From Pseudomonadota bacterium (GTDB taxonomy: Bacteria; Pseudomonadota; Alphaproteobacteria; Rhodospirillales; Magnetospirillaceae), in NCBI GenBank assembly GCA_021793155.1, contig JAJYTF010000005.1:1-64000 (forward strand): a stretch of DNA of 64,000 nucleotides. Reading direction: 5' to 3'. A model generated the notes under the pieces. That model saw only the letters and a list, made by a program, of their open reading frames with translations. It had not been told where the DNA came from and did not search any database. Both the position numbers and the translations under genes were made by a program. Positions 38,647 through 46,848 of this stretch are shown piece by piece. The first letter of the stretch is position 1; each line of letters begins with the position of its first letter.

Positions 38647-39846
38647 TCATTCCGCATCCCCCTGATCCAATTGCGCCTTGATCGGCGCCGCGCGGGGCCG
38701 GATGACGGCGTCGCTGTCTCGTTGCTCCAGGGCGTGAGCTATCCACCCAACCGAACGACCGATCGCAAACAGCGCCAGGGCCGCACCCTTCGGCAATTTG
38801 AATCTGCGTTCAATCATCCACAGGGCGCCTAGAATGTTTGGCCGCAGGCCGGTCTTTGCCTCGATGGCGGTTACCAGCCGTCGGGTGGTGGACGTCATGT
38901 CCAAATGCTTCAGCAGAGCCGCGGCCCTTGGGTCGCCATCGGGATAGAGCGGATGGCCGAAGCCAGGCGGGGCACAGGGCCGAGTACTACTGCCTTGATC
39001 GAGCACACCTGCTTCGGCTCCCCGCAGCCAGTCACCGTAGATGGCGCGCCATGGTGGTCTCTGACCGCCAAGGCGCGGGCCGCCGAGAGCCGCCAGTCCG
39101 GCGAGAAGAGCTGTCGGCAACGCGGCTCCGGTCGAGGCGACCACACGCACCGCGAACGTCGACGGATCCAGTTCGTGCTCCGCCGCCAGAACGAGCGCCC
39201 GGCGAATTATATCGCCGGCCACCGGCGTCCCCCATGCGGACGCCAACGCGCGATGAAGGGCCATACCCGGCTCCAAAGCGCGCCCCGCTGCCGCATTGGC
39301 AATCGCCAGAAGAACTCGCACTGCAGTTTCCACTGGGGGCATTTCGCCAAATGTAACGCTCGTGATCGCCAACAGCGGGAGCAATATCAGAGCCCGATCG
39401 ATCGGCGCCGTCGCTTCAACTAATTTGGCTATCCGGGCCCAGCTGTTCTCACGCCATGGAAGAAACCGGACTTCGGCGAAGGGGTCATGATCGACCTCCC
39501 AGAGAACTCTGGCGACCTCTTCCAGGCTGCGCCCCTCCGCCAGGGCGACAGCATCATGGCCGCGATAGAGAAGGCGATGACCCGAGACGCTGCTGATGCG
39601 CGTCCTCATGATCGGCAGTCCAAAATTCAACGCTGCAGCGGCCGCCGCCGCGGGGCCACGGGTCAGTGCCTTTTGCCGGACGCGCTCTTCCACGTCGGCT
39701 CTGACATAGAGGCACAAGCGGGGATTGTTCGGATGAGGCACCGAACGGATCAGACCGCGGCTCACATAGGCGTACAGGGTGCGACGGTTGACGCAAAGGC
39801 GGCTTGTCGCCTCACCAGCGGTCATAAGGCCGGATGGGCTATCCAT
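38647..39846 (-). CDS. citrate synthase-like protein with N-terminal MerR-type HTH
   Basis: 399 residues from MDSPSG. Residues 8-60 are a MerR-like DNA-binding motif (MTAGEATSRLCVNRRTLYAYVSRGLIRS ... LYVRADVEERV). The rest is a compact citrate synthase domain with SSVSGHRLLYRGHDAVALAEG and GFGHPLYPDGDPRAAALL, the latter holding the catalytic His region. The first histidine block of true citrate synthase (HGGANE) is not visible, so enzymatic activity is doubtful. It is divergent from the biosynthetic run across 273 bases and may serve as its acyl-CoA-responsive regulator, or be a 2-methylcitrate synthase-like enzyme. The start is uncertain; a TTG shortly upstream has the better-spaced Shine-Dalgarno. 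Confidence 0.82.
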   Translation of the reverse strand: MDSPSGLMTAGEATSRLCVNRRTLYAYVSRGLIRSVPHPNNPRLCLYVRADVEERVRQKALTRGPAAAAAAALNFGLPIMRTRISSVSGHRLLYRGHDAVALAEGRSLEEVARVLWEVDHDPFAEVRFLPWRENSWARIAKLVEATAPIDRALILLPLLAITSVTFGEMPPVETAVRVLLAIANAAAGRALEPGMALHRALASAWGTPVAGDIIRRALVLAAEHELDPSTFAVRVVASTGAALPTALLAGLAALGGPRLGGQRPPWRAIYGDWLRGAEAGVLDQGSSTRPCAPPGFGHPLYPDGDPRAAALLKHLDMTSTTRRLVTAIEAKTGLRPNILGALWMIERRFKLPKGAALALFAIGRSVGWIAHALEQRDSDAVIRPRAAPIKAQLDQGDAE

Positions 39847-39997
39847 AGGCAATAAAACATCTCCGTAAGACGTGCGTTGAATCAACGATTCAACCTTTGC
39901 AAGAAATAAGATGCGGGGCAAAGTGCATTTCAAGGAAATGTCAGTCACTATAACGCAATGCCGATGCATAATAATTATAGCAATAAGTAATTTCGCG

Positions 39998-40015
39998 TAT
40001 ATTCATATGAATATA
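39998..40015. promoter_or_regulatory. 18-bp perfect palindrome in the control region of the biosynthetic island
   Basis: TATATTCATATGAATATA, with no spacer and no mismatch, lies 105 bases before the first biosynthetic gene and 152 bases before the HTH-citrate synthase start. The whole 39847-40119 gap is AT-rich. It is a natural target for a dimeric regulator, the HTH-citrate synthase being the closest candidate. Confidence 0.65.
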
Positions 40016-40119
40016 GCACAATCTGCACCTTGTACATGCGGTCAATATTGAAGACGCACGAAAAGATAAGAATCACAACAAACGCTTACGCAAACCTACC
40101 GCTATGATGGAGTAACGCC

Positions 40120-41397
40120 GTGCAATATCATCTGCTTCGCCACGTCGGAATTTTCGATACGACGCTTCGAGATGGAGAGCAGGCCCCCGGTTACTCACTC
40201 TCCGTGGAGCAGAAGCTGGAAATTGCCGAGGTCAGCGAACGTCTCGGCGTGAATATCATCGAAACCGGCTTTCCCGCCTCTTCGCCAATCGATTTCGAGG
40301 CGACGCGCCAGATCTGCCGCTTGCTCCGCCGTGCCAAACCATGCGGGTTCGCCCGCAGCCGCAAGGACGACGTGGACGCCTGCGCGGCAGCGATGGTGGA
40401 TGCCGCCAACCCGCGGATCCAATTGGCCTCCGTCGGCTCGGACATCCACATCAAGTACAAGCGTGAAATTGCCCGCAGCCAGGTGGTTTCCGAAGCCATG
40501 GAGGCTATCGAGCATGCCAAACGAGTTGGCTTCACCGACATTTCGCTGGCGGTGGAAGATGCCACCCGAAGCGACATGGGCTTCATGAAGGAACTGATCA
40601 GCCGCGCTCTCGAACGGGGCGTCACCGGCTTCGCCATCCCTGATACCGTCGGCTGCTGTCTGCCTCGGGAATTTCATGCCCTGATCAAGGAAATCCGCGC
40701 CTTTGTCGGTGAAGGCATTGTCGTCTCCGTCCATTGCCACAATGATCTTGGGCTTGCTGTGGCCAACAGCATCGCCGGCATCGAGGCAGGGGGAGACGAA
40801 GTGCAGGTGACGCTGTCCGGTATCGGAGAGCGTGCCGGAAACTGCAGCATGGAAGAATTGATTGCCGTGCTGACCAGCAAAGCCGACGCCCTGCATTGCC
40901 AGCATGACATTGTCCACCATCGCTTATTCGAAGCCTGCAACCGCCTTAATTCATTCATCGGCCTGAACCTTCCGCCTCACAAGCCCGTCATCGGCCGCAA
41001 TGCCTTCGCTACCGAGGCGGGGATGCATCAGCAAGGCGTCACGAAACATCGCTTCACCTATGAGTTCTTGCGTGCCGAAGATTACGGCGCCCAGTCCCGC
41101 ACCGTTATCGGTCGCCATTCGGGCCGTCACATTTTGCGCGAGCGTCTCAAGGCATCGGGAGTGAAAGAGCCTCATCCGCTGCTGGTTGATCGTCTCTACG
41201 AGACCATCATCAATGAGGGCGAGGTCGAGAAATACAATTCTGCCAACTTGCTCCGCGAAAGATACGACACGCTTCTCGAACAACATGAGATGGCGGCGGA
41301 GCGCCCCACGGTCATCGAAGGAACGGCCCGCGTTCGCTCTGTGACGGGCGACGTCAAAGGCCGGCATCTCGCCGAGCAAGTGGCCGCTCAAGCCTGA
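40120..41397 (+). CDS. 2-isopropylmalate/homocitrate synthase-like DRE-TIM enzyme
   Basis: 425 residues, GTG start with GGAG eight bases ahead. FDTTLRDGEQAPG (Arg17, Asp18), IETGFPASSPIDFEA, SVHCHNDLGLAVANS (metal His206/His208) and GIGERAGNCSMEEL are the LeuA/NifV catalytic set; HKPVIGRNAFATEAGMHQQGV is the subdomain that activates acetyl-CoA. It condenses acetyl-CoA with a 2-oxo acid. Only ~80 residues follow that subdomain, so the LeuA allosteric domain is missing and leucine feedback is not expected. The downstream aconitase pair fits 2-oxo acid elongation. No LeuB-type dehydrogenase is in the run. Confidence 0.9.
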   Translation: MQYHLLRHVGIFDTTLRDGEQAPGYSLSVEQKLEIAEVSERLGVNIIETGFPASSPIDFEATRQICRLLRRAKPCGFARSRKDDVDACAAAMVDAANPRIQLASVGSDIHIKYKREIARSQVVSEAMEAIEHAKRVGFTDISLAVEDATRSDMGFMKELISRALERGVTGFAIPDTVGCCLPREFHALIKEIRAFVGEGIVVSVHCHNDLGLAVANSIAGIEAGGDEVQVTLSGIGERAGNCSMEELIAVLTSKADALHCQHDIVHHRLFEACNRLNSFIGLNLPPHKPVIGRNAFATEAGMHQQGVTKHRFTYEFLRAEDYGAQSRTVIGRHSGRHILRERLKASGVKEPHPLLVDRLYETIINEGEVEKYNSANLLRERYDTLLEQHEMAAERPTVIEGTARVRSVTGDVKGRHLAEQVAAQA

Positions 41398-41481
41398 ATT
41401 TCGCAAAACCGTCCTGAAACGCGCCATGACCATGGCCGCGGCAGGAGCCTCATTGTCTTCGCACCACGAGATGGAGCTTCC

Positions 41482-42189
41482 ATGACTGCTGTTTTGCCTG
41501 AGGACGTTCAATCGTCCGATGCCCCAACCTTCACCGGGCAGGAGGTTGCCGACGCCGTATCCGCCATCAGCCAAGGGCAACTGGCCCTGCTGAAGGGGGA
41601 TATCGGGTATGGGCTGTTTTCCGTCTCCGAGCGTGGGCTGCGCAAGATGTACGCAGTCAAGGGGCGGCCCTACAGCAATCCCTGCATTGTCATCGCCAAT
41701 GCCGATATCCTCGAGGATATCGCCCGCATTCCGAACCAGCGCATCCGCCAATGGATCGCCGACATGACGGCCTGGACCACGCTCGCCGTCGTGCTGCCGG
41801 TGCGAGACGACAGCCGCCTCCTGTCGTCCCTGCCTGACTGGGTTTACGGCCAGACCGTCACCAACAGAACCATCGCCGCCTTCCTCAGCCCCGGGGCGTT
41901 CCTCGACCAGGTGATTGCACAAGCCGCGGCAACGGGAATTCCTCTTGTCGGCTCATCCGCCAACCCCTCATCGCAAGGGAATATCTATGAGTTTGCGGAT
42001 ATTCCAAAGCACATTGTAAATGCGGTTGATATACACATAGACCACGGAAAGTCAAAATACGCCAACAAAGAAAGACGCGCGACCACGATTGTTAATTTCA
42101 CAAATTTTACGATCAAACGGCGCGGGGTTAATTGGCAAAAAATTGAGCAGTCATTTATTCAGATCAAGGAGAGTTTCGAAAATGCTTGA
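41482..42189 (+). CDS. YrdC/Sua5-like protein 1
   Basis: 235 residues. The YrdC fold is shown by GDIGYGLFSVSERGLRKMYAVKGRPYSNPCIVIAN (nucleotide/anion site Lys-Gly-Arg), and PLVGSSANPSSQGNIYEF near residue 165. Housekeeping members make threonylcarbamoyl-AMP from threonine, bicarbonate and ATP for tRNA t6A; relatives in pathways transfer carbamoyl groups. Here the gene lies inside a biosynthetic operon, beside a second copy. The last ~60 codons (from about 41990) are much richer in A/T than the rest. The stop overlaps the next start by 8 bases. Confidence 0.85.
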   Translation: MTAVLPEDVQSSDAPTFTGQEVADAVSAISQGQLALLKGDIGYGLFSVSERGLRKMYAVKGRPYSNPCIVIANADILEDIARIPNQRIRQWIADMTAWTTLAVVLPVRDDSRLLSSLPDWVYGQTVTNRTIAAFLSPGAFLDQVIAQAAATGIPLVGSSANPSSQGNIYEFADIPKHIVNAVDIHIDHGKSKYANKERRATTIVNFTNFTIKRRGVNWQKIEQSFIQIKESFENA

Positions 42190-43354
42190 CATATCTTCAA
42201 AGGGCGCCCAGCAGCAGCCAGGCCTCACCTTCGACTTCAAGCAACTCGATGCCGATTCCCATGTCCAGGAAGTCGGCGGCAGCTGGGAGCTCTACCTCGC
42301 CGATGAATTCAAGCATCGCCGCCCGCAGGTCCTGGATAATCCTTATGTGTCCGAGCGGCCACATCGCAACAAGACTTGGTACATCGACGGCCGGCTGATC
42401 CCGAAAAATCAAGGCAACGGCGCTGTCGTCATGAGTACGCCGGCCGAGATGGAATTTGCCCGTCAGAAACCGGTTCCTGTGGACATCCAGGCCTGCACCG
42501 ATCCTATCGGCCGGGCGGCGCTGATGAAGCAGCAGGGGATCTCCCGCACTGTCCTTTTCTCAACCCTGTTCCTGGAAACCCTGACCGACGACCTGGTCTA
42601 CGAGGCGGCGCTGATGCGGGCCTGGAACGACTGGATATCGGACATGTGCGCCAAGGCGCCTGATGTCCTGAGTTTCGCAGCCCTCGTCCCTATTCGCGAC
42701 CCGCATCTTGCCGTGCGCGAAATGCGCCACGCCAAGGAACGGGGAGCAGTGACGGTGATGATCCTGCCGACCGCCGGCGATCGGATGTTGCACGACCCGC
42801 TGCTCGACCCGTTCTGGGCCGAAGCCGAGAGAATCGGCATGCCCGTGTCCATTCACATCGGCTGGCCCAACCCGCGCGTGACCAACGAGTGCACGACCCC
42901 GTCGACGGTGTTTCTCGGCGCTTTCGATCTGTCGGTCTGGTGGGGCTATATCAGCATTTTCACCGGCGGAATCCTGGATCGCTTCCCCGAACTGAAGGTT
43001 TCTTTCGTCGAGCATGACGCACGGTTCTTCTCGCTATTCCTGGAACGCGCCACGCATTGGTATCCGACTTCGGTGTGCAAGCCCTGGCCGGCTCGGAAAT
43101 CCCCCACGGCGTATCTGCGCGAGCACCAGGTCTATTTCGGGTTCGAGGGCGATTACGCGTACATGCCGGAATTCATGGATCTGGTCGGCGAAGACCGGGT
43201 CATGGGCGCCTTCGACTTCCCGCACACCCACTACGGCGTCGCCAGCCTCAGCACGGCCTACGACTTCATGCGCAATCACGAAGGGCTGAGCCTTTCCCGC
43301 AAACGCAAGGTGATGCACGACAACATCGCTGCGTTCTACGGCTTCCACGAGTGA
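42182..43354 (+). CDS. amidohydrolase-2 family (ACMSD-like TIM barrel) enzyme
   Basis: 390 residues. LDADSHVQE gives the first DxH metal site, MPVSIHIGWPNP a middle His, and FVEHDARFF and AFDFPHTHYG later metal or catalytic residues. Members are zinc or manganese hydrolases and non-oxidative decarboxylases of the ACMSD/o-pyrocatechuate type. In this island it may remove a carboxyl or hydrolyse an amide. ATGCTTGA overlaps the previous stop; 31 bases separate it from the diiron oxygenase. Confidence 0.88.
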   Translation: MLDISSKGAQQQPGLTFDFKQLDADSHVQEVGGSWELYLADEFKHRRPQVLDNPYVSERPHRNKTWYIDGRLIPKNQGNGAVVMSTPAEMEFARQKPVPVDIQACTDPIGRAALMKQQGISRTVLFSTLFLETLTDDLVYEAALMRAWNDWISDMCAKAPDVLSFAALVPIRDPHLAVREMRHAKERGAVTVMILPTAGDRMLHDPLLDPFWAEAERIGMPVSIHIGWPNPRVTNECTTPSTVFLGAFDLSVWWGYISIFTGGILDRFPELKVSFVEHDARFFSLFLERATHWYPTSVCKPWPARKSPTAYLREHQVYFGFEGDYAYMPEFMDLVGEDRVMGAFDFPHTHYGVASLSTAYDFMRNHEGLSLSRKRKVMHDNIAAFYGFHE

Positions 43355-43385
43355 GCACCCCCACCGCGCTCCAGGAGCAGAAGAC

Positions 43386-44099
43386 ATGGAAATTGATGCC
43401 GTCATCGCCCATTGCGGCGACATTATCGCAACGAAGCGCTGCGCCCGTCACCCCTTCGTCGTCGATTTCGAAAACAACCGGCCGGACGAGCTGACGCTGG
43501 GGCAGTGGGCTCTGCAGAAATACCATCAGGTCTATTTGCAGAACCAGATCTTCAGCATCATCCACGCCAAGACCGATATTCCTCTGGTCCGCCAATTCAT
43601 GGTGGAACAGTTGGTCGCCGAAGAGACCCCCATCAACTGCGGAAGCGACAGCCATTACAACCTGATGCGGCGGTTCGCCAAGGCCTGCGGGGTAGCCGAC
43701 GACCAATTCTGCCCAGGGACCATCGCGCCCGAAGTGCGGGCCTATGTGGATGTCCTGCTGTCGATCATGCGGGACGAGCACTTTACCGTCGGGCTGCTTG
43801 CAATCTACGCCATCGAAAGCCAATCGGGCGAGAGCGTCGGCGCCATTCTGTCGGCGCTGAAACGGCACTACCGTTTCAGCGCCGACGAACTCGAATGGTT
43901 CACCGTCCATGCCGAGGAGGACGATGGGCACGCCGACCAGGGAATGCGGCTGGTTCGGGAATATGCGCCTTCGCTTGCCGACTTCGACCATGCGGCACCC
44001 CGCGTGGTCGAACGAATTTGCGATGCCTGGCTGGCGCTCCACGGTTTCTATCGTTCTCTGCTCGGCGCCGGGCAGCCCCTCGCGGTAATGGTCAGCTGA
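43386..44099 (+). CDS. haem-oxygenase-like diiron oxygenase (HDO), complete ligand set
   Basis: 237 residues. The expected ligands fall at Glu80, His90, Glu144, His175, Asp179 and His182. The last three form HxxxDxxH in the run HAEEDDGH. This order and spacing parallel CADD (Glu81, His88, Glu142, His174, Asp178, His181) and the SznF central domain. PqqC has the same fold but lacks the metal site, so this protein is not PqqC. It should bind two irons and use O2 for N-oxygenation, C-C scission or desaturation of a small amino or hydroxy acid. It has its own Shine-Dalgarno (CCAGGAG) and ends one base before YrdC-like 2. Confidence 0.85.
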   Translation: MEIDAVIAHCGDIIATKRCARHPFVVDFENNRPDELTLGQWALQKYHQVYLQNQIFSIIHAKTDIPLVRQFMVEQLVAEETPINCGSDSHYNLMRRFAKACGVADDQFCPGTIAPEVRAYVDVLLSIMRDEHFTVGLLAIYAIESQSGESVGAILSALKRHYRFSADELEWFTVHAEEDDGHADQGMRLVREYAPSLADFDHAAPRVVERICDAWLALHGFYRSLLGAGQPLAVMVS

Positions 44100-44100
44100 C

Positions 44101-44826
44101 ATGTCGGCGCCCAAGATCAACCCAATCGGGAACTACGTTCCGCGGGTCACCGAGGTGCTGCGGACCGGCGGCATCGCCATCTCGCCGACGACAACCAACT
44201 ACAACCTGATATGCGACGCCACCAACGCCGCTGCAGTCGACCGTGTGTTTTTGGTGAAGCGGCGCACCAAGCTGGGGCCGCTGCCGGTCAGCTTGCCATT
44301 TCCGCAGATGGCGGCCGAGTATGTCTTGTTCCCATCCTGGTTCGACCCGGCGATCCTCGAAGCAATGCTGCCAGGGGAGATTTCCTTCGTATTCCAGCAG
44401 CGTTATCCCTTCCCCGATCGTCTCACCTGCGGCCTTGGAACTGTGGCGATCAGTTGCACCACGCATCCTGTCTTCCGCTCGATCGTCGTGGGGCTGGGCC
44501 GGCCCGTCGCCGCAACATCGGCCAATCTATCCGGCCAAGGCGATATTTTCGTCTCTCTCGAAAAGGCCGAGAAGGACATCGGCGACGAGGTGGACCTCAT
44601 CGTCGATGCCGGCCCGACGGAAGCGCAACTGGCGGGCGCCGGCAACCGGGTGAACACCATCATCGATCTTACCATGGACAAGCCGACCCTCGTCCGCCCC
44701 GGTTGGGTGCCCCTCGACCGGGTTCTGGAATTCTTCCCCGAGTTGGATACGGATACCGAGGCCTACCAGCAAGCCCTTCTCGCCCGTGCCGAGGAACCTC
44801 GGTTGGCGGCAAGCGGGGGAAATTGA
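44101..44826 (+). CDS. YrdC/Sua5-like protein 2
   Basis: 241 residues. GGIAISPTTTNYNLICDATNAAAVDRVFLVKRRTKLGPLPVSLP corresponds to the nucleotide-binding loop with KRR, and PVAATSANLSGQGDIFVS is the classic SAN motif. It is more regular than YrdC-like 1 (full SxN motif, no AT-rich tail). Together they could be a heterodimer, or one may be catalytic and the other structural. A carbamoyl- or aminoacyl-carbamoyl-adenylate is the predicted product from family knowledge. Confidence 0.86.
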   Translation: MSAPKINPIGNYVPRVTEVLRTGGIAISPTTTNYNLICDATNAAAVDRVFLVKRRTKLGPLPVSLPFPQMAAEYVLFPSWFDPAILEAMLPGEISFVFQQRYPFPDRLTCGLGTVAISCTTHPVFRSIVVGLGRPVAATSANLSGQGDIFVSLEKAEKDIGDEVDLIVDAGPTEAQLAGAGNRVNTIIDLTMDKPTLVRPGWVPLDRVLEFFPELDTDTEAYQQALLARAEEPRLAASGGN

Positions 44827-44827
44827 G

Positions 44828-46204
44828 ATGGCGCTCACGCTCTTCGACAAGATCTGGGCCGAACATCGGGTCAAGACTCTCGACGACGGACGCGACCTGA
44901 TCTTCATCGACCGACACCTGTTGCACGAGGTGACCTCGCCGCAAGCCTATGACGGCCTGGACCGCATGGGGCGCCGGCTATACCAGCCGGCGTTGACGGT
45001 GGCCACCGAAGACCATGTGGTTTCCACCCGCCCCGGCCGGTACGGTGCCGATTTCGAAAACGGCCAGGCTATGCTCGACACGGCCCGGCGCAACGGGCGG
45101 CGCTACGGAATTGCCTATTTCGACGCCAATCACCCCCAGCAGGGGATCGTCCACGTCATGGCCTCCGAGCAGGGGATGGTGGCGCCGGGCATGACAGCAG
45201 TTTGCGGCGATTCCCATACCTGCACCCTGGGGGCCCTCGGCGCGGCGGCCTGGGGAATCGGTACCAGCGAGGTTGAGCATGTGCTGGCGACCCAGACCCT
45301 GGTCCAGGCCAAGCCGAAGACAATGCGCGTCGGCATCGACGGCTGTCCTCCCCAAGGCATCACAGCCAAGGACATCATTCTCAGGCTTTGCCGCCAGGTG
45401 ACCATCGGCGGCGCAACCGGCCATGCCATCGAGTATTCCGGTTCGTATGTCCGCCGGCTGCCGATGGACGGGCGTTTCACTCTTTGCAACATGTCCATCG
45501 AGATGGGTGCCCGCATCGGCCTGATCGCTCCCGACGAAACAACGTTGCGTTATCTTGAGGACACTCGCTACTCGCCGCTGCACGATCATCGGGAGGCCGC
45601 TCTCCGGTCTTGGGCCGACCTCGCAACGGATGAGGGCGCAATATTCGACCACGAGATGTCGCTCAATGTTTCGGCGTTGGCGCCGCAGATCACCTGGGGC
45701 GTTACGCCGGATCAGGTGGTCGACGTGGATGAACCGGTTCCCCCCAGCGAGTCCGAGGTGGCCCGCCGCGCGCTCGAATATATGGGACTCGATGCCGGCA
45801 AGCCGTTGCTGGGCGTGCCGATCAATATTGTCTTCGTCGGCTCTTGCACCAATGGCCGTATCGAGGATCTGCGAACCGCCGCAGCCATTCTTCGCGGACA
45901 TCGTATCGACAGGCGGGTCCGCGCCTTTGCCGTCCCGGGGTCGCAGGCGGTAAGGGCTCAGGCGGAAGCCGAGGGTATTGCCAAAATTTTTCGCGATGCC
46001 GGCGTCGAATGGCGCGAGCCCGGCTGTTCCATGTGCGCCGGCATCAATTGGGAATTTGTTCCCCACGGCGAACGCTGCGTCTCGACGACGAACCGCAATT
46101 TCGTCGGCCGGCAAGGCCCGGGCGCGCGCACCCACCTGGCGAGCCCGGCGGTGGCGGCAGCCTCGGCGCTCGTGGGTGCAATCGCCGATCCGCGCCGCTT
46201 GTAG
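44828..46204 (+). CDS. aconitase-family hydro-lyase, large subunit (LeuC-like)
   Basis: 458 residues. The 4Fe-4S cysteines are in VFVGSCTNGRIEDL and PGCSMCAGINWEFV. VCGDSHTCTLGALGAAAWGIGTSEVEHVLATQT, IEMGARIGLIAPDE and STTNRNFVGRQGPGARTHLASPAVAAASAL are the other conserved blocks. It dehydrates and rehydrates the tertiary alcohol made by an IPMS-type enzyme into the secondary alcohol (isopropylmalate or homoaconitate chemistry). It starts one base after the previous stop. The small subunit follows. Confidence 0.92.
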   Translation: MALTLFDKIWAEHRVKTLDDGRDLIFIDRHLLHEVTSPQAYDGLDRMGRRLYQPALTVATEDHVVSTRPGRYGADFENGQAMLDTARRNGRRYGIAYFDANHPQQGIVHVMASEQGMVAPGMTAVCGDSHTCTLGALGAAAWGIGTSEVEHVLATQTLVQAKPKTMRVGIDGCPPQGITAKDIILRLCRQVTIGGATGHAIEYSGSYVRRLPMDGRFTLCNMSIEMGARIGLIAPDETTLRYLEDTRYSPLHDHREAALRSWADLATDEGAIFDHEMSLNVSALAPQITWGVTPDQVVDVDEPVPPSESEVARRALEYMGLDAGKPLLGVPINIVFVGSCTNGRIEDLRTAAAILRGHRIDRRVRAFAVPGSQAVRAQAEAEGIAKIFRDAGVEWREPGCSMCAGINWEFVPHGERCVSTTNRNFVGRQGPGARTHLASPAVAAASALVGAIADPRRL

Positions 46205-46218
46205 CCGAGGAGGGAGCC

Positions 46219-46848
46219 ATGCCTGAGGAGGCCAAGTACGGGCGGGGACGCTGCTGTGTTTTCGGCCTGGAAAATATCGACACCGACGTCATCATCCCCC
46301 AAACAGAACTGGTGACGGTCAGCAAATCCGGACTGGCCGATGGACTGTTCGCGCGCTGGCGCTACAAGAACGACCGTATCCCCAATCCTGATTTCGTTCT
46401 CAACAGACCCCGCAACAAGGAATGTCGCTTCTTGCTCGCCGCCGCGAATTTCGGCTGCGGCAGTTCGCGTGAACACGCTGCCTGGGCCCTGACCGAATAC
46501 GGCGTCCGTGCCGTCATCTCGCCGAATTTCGGGGAAATCTTTTTCCGCAACAGCATCCGCAACGGCCTGCTGCCGGCGCGCATTGCTGCCGCCGACTATC
46601 GGTGCTTGGCGAGCCTGGCCGACGGAGAAGGCGGAATCGACGACATGATCGTCGATCTGACTGCCGGGCAAATCACCGTGGGCCGCCTGACGGTGCCCTT
46701 TTCCCTGGACCAGGTCGATCGGATGCGACTGCTGACCGATACGGACGACATTGCGGAGACATTGCTGCACCGGACCGATATCGAAGGCTTCGTCGCAGCC
46801 GACAGGATACGGCGGCCTTGGGTTCACCAGACGCTGTGGGAGGGCTGA
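46219..46848 (+). CDS. aconitase-family hydro-lyase, small subunit (LeuD-like)
   Basis: 209 residues: the swivel domain with DTDVIIPQTELVTVS, PNPDFVLNRPRNKECRFLLAAANFGCGSSREHAAWAL and ISPNFGEIFFRNSIRNGLLPARI. It completes the active site with LeuC-like; GCGSSREH contributes substrate-binding residues. Good GAGGAGGGAG site ahead of ATG 46219. Its stop TGA overlaps the ATG of the adaptor gene, coupling hydro-lyase and exporter expression. Confidence 0.92.
   Translation: MPEEAKYGRGRCCVFGLENIDTDVIIPQTELVTVSKSGLADGLFARWRYKNDRIPNPDFVLNRPRNKECRFLLAAANFGCGSSREHAAWALTEYGVRAVISPNFGEIFFRNSIRNGLLPARIAAADYRCLASLADGEGGIDDMIVDLTAGQITVGRLTVPFSLDQVDRMRLLTDTDDIAETLLHRTDIEGFVAADRIRRPWVHQTLWEG

Noticed and set aside
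40120-41397. nifV of a nitrogenase cluster
   Set aside because: No nif gene lies nearby, and the LeuC/LeuD-like pair, HDO and YrdC genes point to another pathway. Homocitrate synthase activity itself remains possible.
43386-44099. PqqC (PQQ synthase)
   Set aside because: The protein has the full diiron ligand set, which PqqC lacks, and no other pqq gene is present.
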